Shown: positions 15,201-15,972 of the stretch, piece by piece | Layout: each line of letters starts with the position of its first letter | How positions within the stretch are numbered: the first letter of the stretch is position 1 | Assembly (NCBI GenBank): GCA_964344775.1 | Contig: CAYFOO010000031.1 | Location: 1 to 15,972 of the forward strand | Direction of reading: 5' to 3' | Length of the DNA: 15,972 nt | Origin: CAYFMH01 sp964344775 | GTDB taxonomy: Bacteria > Patescibacteriota > Gracilibacteria > UBA4473 | Notes under the pieces: generated by a model | The model's database searches: none | Told to the model about the DNA's origin: nothing | Seen by the model: only the letters and a program-made list of their open reading frames with translations | Made by a program: the position numbers and the translations under genes

Positions 15201-15946
15201 TCAAAAAAATACGCCTTCGAAGAAAACTGAAAAACAGTGCAAATAATACTTTTAAGGTTGAAAAAGCGACCAATGAAACTCAGTTTGCCGAGAGTTATTC
15301 GATTGATCCGACGGGGACGGACTTCGACGATGCCACGATCGAGGCAACCGCTACTGGAAACCGACTCTACAAATGCCAAAACTGGGACTTCACGACTCAG
15401 GTCTGTCTCGGAGAATGGAAAAAAATGGCCACCTCCCTCACCCCGGGGCAAGACTACAGCTTTATTTTGACTCCTGATGATCCCGGATTTGGAGAAGGAG
15501 GTGATGAACCGGAAGCGAGTATCAATCAACTGGAACGGTTCTATGAAGGAGGACGAAGCATCGTCCGAATCGACTACACCCTCACAGATCCCAACGATAC
15601 CAGTGGAAATTTCACAACTGAAACTTCTCAAGTGCAGTACTCGACTTCAGAAGATGGCCCCTGGACCGATGTTTCTCTCATTTATGGAAAAACAGCCGAT
15701 GCCCTAGCTTCTGTCGGAGGAGAATTCCATACCAAGGGAGCCGAGGCCCTCTACTGGGACACCACCGGCATCCCGGACGGAAACTACTACCTCAGAATCC
15801 GGCCACATGATGGAACTCAGATGGCTATCGTCTATGGAAAAAGTAGTACTCCCGTCACTCTCTACACCCCATCCGCCGGAGACATGATGCGACATGGGAA
15901 GACTTTTCTCGAGGAGGTGAAGCAGAACTTTTATCGAAAACAGTAA
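12293..15946 (+). CDS. Giant secreted modular surface protein
   Basis: 1217 aa. Signal peptide 1-21 (MFKKLIFTLTSSFLLLPSAFA). Residues ~22-200 are a DNRLRE/CBM96-like beta domain (VGLRFQNITIPQGEVIRSA, VAWNSIPSWD, LTPIIQEIVDRTGW, then GSPTASPRLVIEYG), a type found at the N-terminus of many surface and extracellular proteins and possibly sugar-binding. Residues ~201-300 resemble a CNA-B/carboxypeptidase-regulatory-like sandwich. Then come six modules with core LFKC.DWDF....C.GRWKKL...PGQ.Y.F.LT..DPGFGE; their first cysteines are at 328, 465, 602, 745, 887 and 1028. Each has a partner Cys about ten residues on (a likely disulfide). Asp-rich connectors (LDKDDYLHDYTE) may bind Ca2+. Residues ~1065-1200 are fibronectin-like (SEDGPWTDVS, DGNYYLRIRPHDGT). 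The tail is basic with no sorting motif or TM helix. No Shine-Dalgarno. The codon choice looks richer in C-ending codons than in its neighbours. Confidence 0.88.
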   Translation: MFKKLIFTLTSSFLLLPSAFADSLDVRIISADDDAEEKVTNGVITLDSTGLELINDDGGNGEQAVGLRFQNITIPQGEVIRSAFIEFTASQVATDTTSLTIYGEDIDDSPTFTTTPTNVSGRTITTASVAWNSIPSWDTGNKYQSADLTPIIQEIVDRTGWTSGNAMTFLFSGLGKRAAYAKDHGSPTASPRLVIEYGPDNEIDLQAKVEDPSGALLDVDVQILDATDQTLIDSQRTNAQLPMTKKVTKGTYDVKVTMEEGDNPIKEIIFDDINLQSDISEVIKIDKDPASITGQFAESFAINPETSDIPFAQANVKVNATGKSLFKCQDWDFVTETCTGRWKKLKNITPGQEYDITITPGDPGFGEGDNNIDMLDKDDYLHDYTETVTNTDGDLVDLEITPTTGPIDKIEVRDHDTTAVNNELKIENTTNETDFAQTYSIDPTNLAFNDATVHVQATGRDLFKCTDWDFALQICNGRWKKLKDVQPGQSYDFILTAADPGFGEGDNNVNLLDKDDYLHDYTEVVTNTTGDLVDLEITPTTGPIDKIEIRDHDITSINNDLKVETAINNIGTDQGYAFDPTTLAFNDATVHVQADGKDLFKCTDWDFTNKICNGRWKRLQDITPGMDYNFILTAADPGFWERKNRLNLLDDDDYLIDSDEVELDDGDPNDDEVEVEITPQNETHTKIKKIKVKRHNKNSANNDIRIKKDVDNTKVRKSKHIKADRLNYNQIVVTEQAEGKDLFKCKDWDDGFSKCNRWKKLKNLVTGANYEYIIDQTTSGPKIYSESKDGIVLLNDDYEMLNYNQTINDTVPDTADIEITMQEVRPIDLTIHDYIKSTVSNEAVLNAIAVNAPVDGEMLVFKMSDLQATKANIRARSRTMGRNLFMCSAFNHTTKNCTGRWKRKKNFLPDTDYNFDILKSELPDGGGWLETDKQIAVVDKDDYLEEFTETTSNDTGTHVDVDITPVGHKLKKIRLRRKLKNSANNTFKVEKATNETQFAESYSIDPTGTDFDDATIEATATGNRLYKCQNWDFTTQVCLGEWKKMATSLTPGQDYSFILTPDDPGFGEGGDEPEASINQLERFYEGGRSIVRIDYTLTDPNDTSGNFTTETSQVQYSTSEDGPWTDVSLIYGKTADALASVGGEFHTKGAEALYWDTTGIPDGNYYLRIRPHDGTQMAIVYGKSSTPVTLYTPSAGDMMRHGKTFLEEVKQNFYRKQ
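13250..15490 (+). repeat. Six tandem 137- to 143-residue modules (coding)
   Basis: The first-Cys codons lie at 13274, 13685, 14096, 14525, 14951 and 15374: spacings of 411, 411, 429, 426 and 423 bp. Modules 1-2 are still close at the DNA level across the connector; module 3 has a changed connector (GFWERKNR instead of GFGEGDNN); modules 4 and 5 are the most diverged; module 6 returns to the consensus. Confidence 0.9.
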
Positions 15947-15972
15947 AAAACGATAAAGAGCAAGCGAAAATG

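Noticed and set aside
15947..15972. Start of another gene at the terminal ATG
   Set aside because: Only the last three bases would be coding, so it cannot be tested in this window.

Overview
The window looks like a stretch of a bacterial chromosome devoted almost entirely to exported, repeat-built surface proteins. Eight of the eleven protein-coding genes encode a signal peptide or a fibre, S-layer-binding or membrane-anchored product. TGA is used as a normal stop (an ATGA stop/start overlap at 7786-7789, and a stop inside a terminator hairpin at 10839-10841), so the UGA=Gly code of Gracilibacteria/Absconditabacteria does not apply. SLH domains, very large low-complexity surface proteins, moderate-to-low GC and the complete absence of Shine-Dalgarno sequences would fit a candidate-phyla (Patescibacteria/CPR) lineage such as Peregrinibacteria. 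This is an inference: no rRNA or marker gene is present.

Left part (1-4642, plus strand): the 3' part of a collagen-like fibre gene with near-identical 279-bp tandem repeats and a C1q/TNF-like cap; a secreted tail-fibre-like protein (1896-3461) closed by a strong terminator; and an exported cyclophilin fused to three SLH domains (3548-4642), whose predicted promoter puts transcription start on the ATG. Minus-strand block (4639-6566): a chymotrypsin-fold serine protease with a Tat-like signal, whose stop overlaps the cyclophilin stop, and an SLH-like protein. Plus-strand operon (6659-8757): a TM-anchored protein with repeated WV(I/L)P motifs, translationally overlapped with a secreted fibre-type protein.

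The gap 8758-9092 is not empty. It holds a complete small transcription unit: a sigma70-type promoter, about 114 nt of structured RNA and an intrinsic terminator. A second near-consensus promoter follows and drives a 582-aa coiled-coil fibre protein (9093-10841). The products at 1896, 7786 and 9093 share a related N-terminal domain and look like one family with swapped distal parts.

Right part: an unrecognised 150-aa minus-strand gene; a DUF4258/DUF2283 toxin-antitoxin-like pair, including a 59-aa ORF, lying between two exact 46-bp direct repeats; a GTTGTA-type inverted repeat; and a 1217-aa secreted protein with six modules of about 140 aa, each holding one C-x9-C disulfide candidate. Together the genes suggest a locus for building, folding (cyclophilin), anchoring (SLH) and perhaps processing (protease) a cell-surface fibre layer. 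That joint role is inferred from context, not shown.
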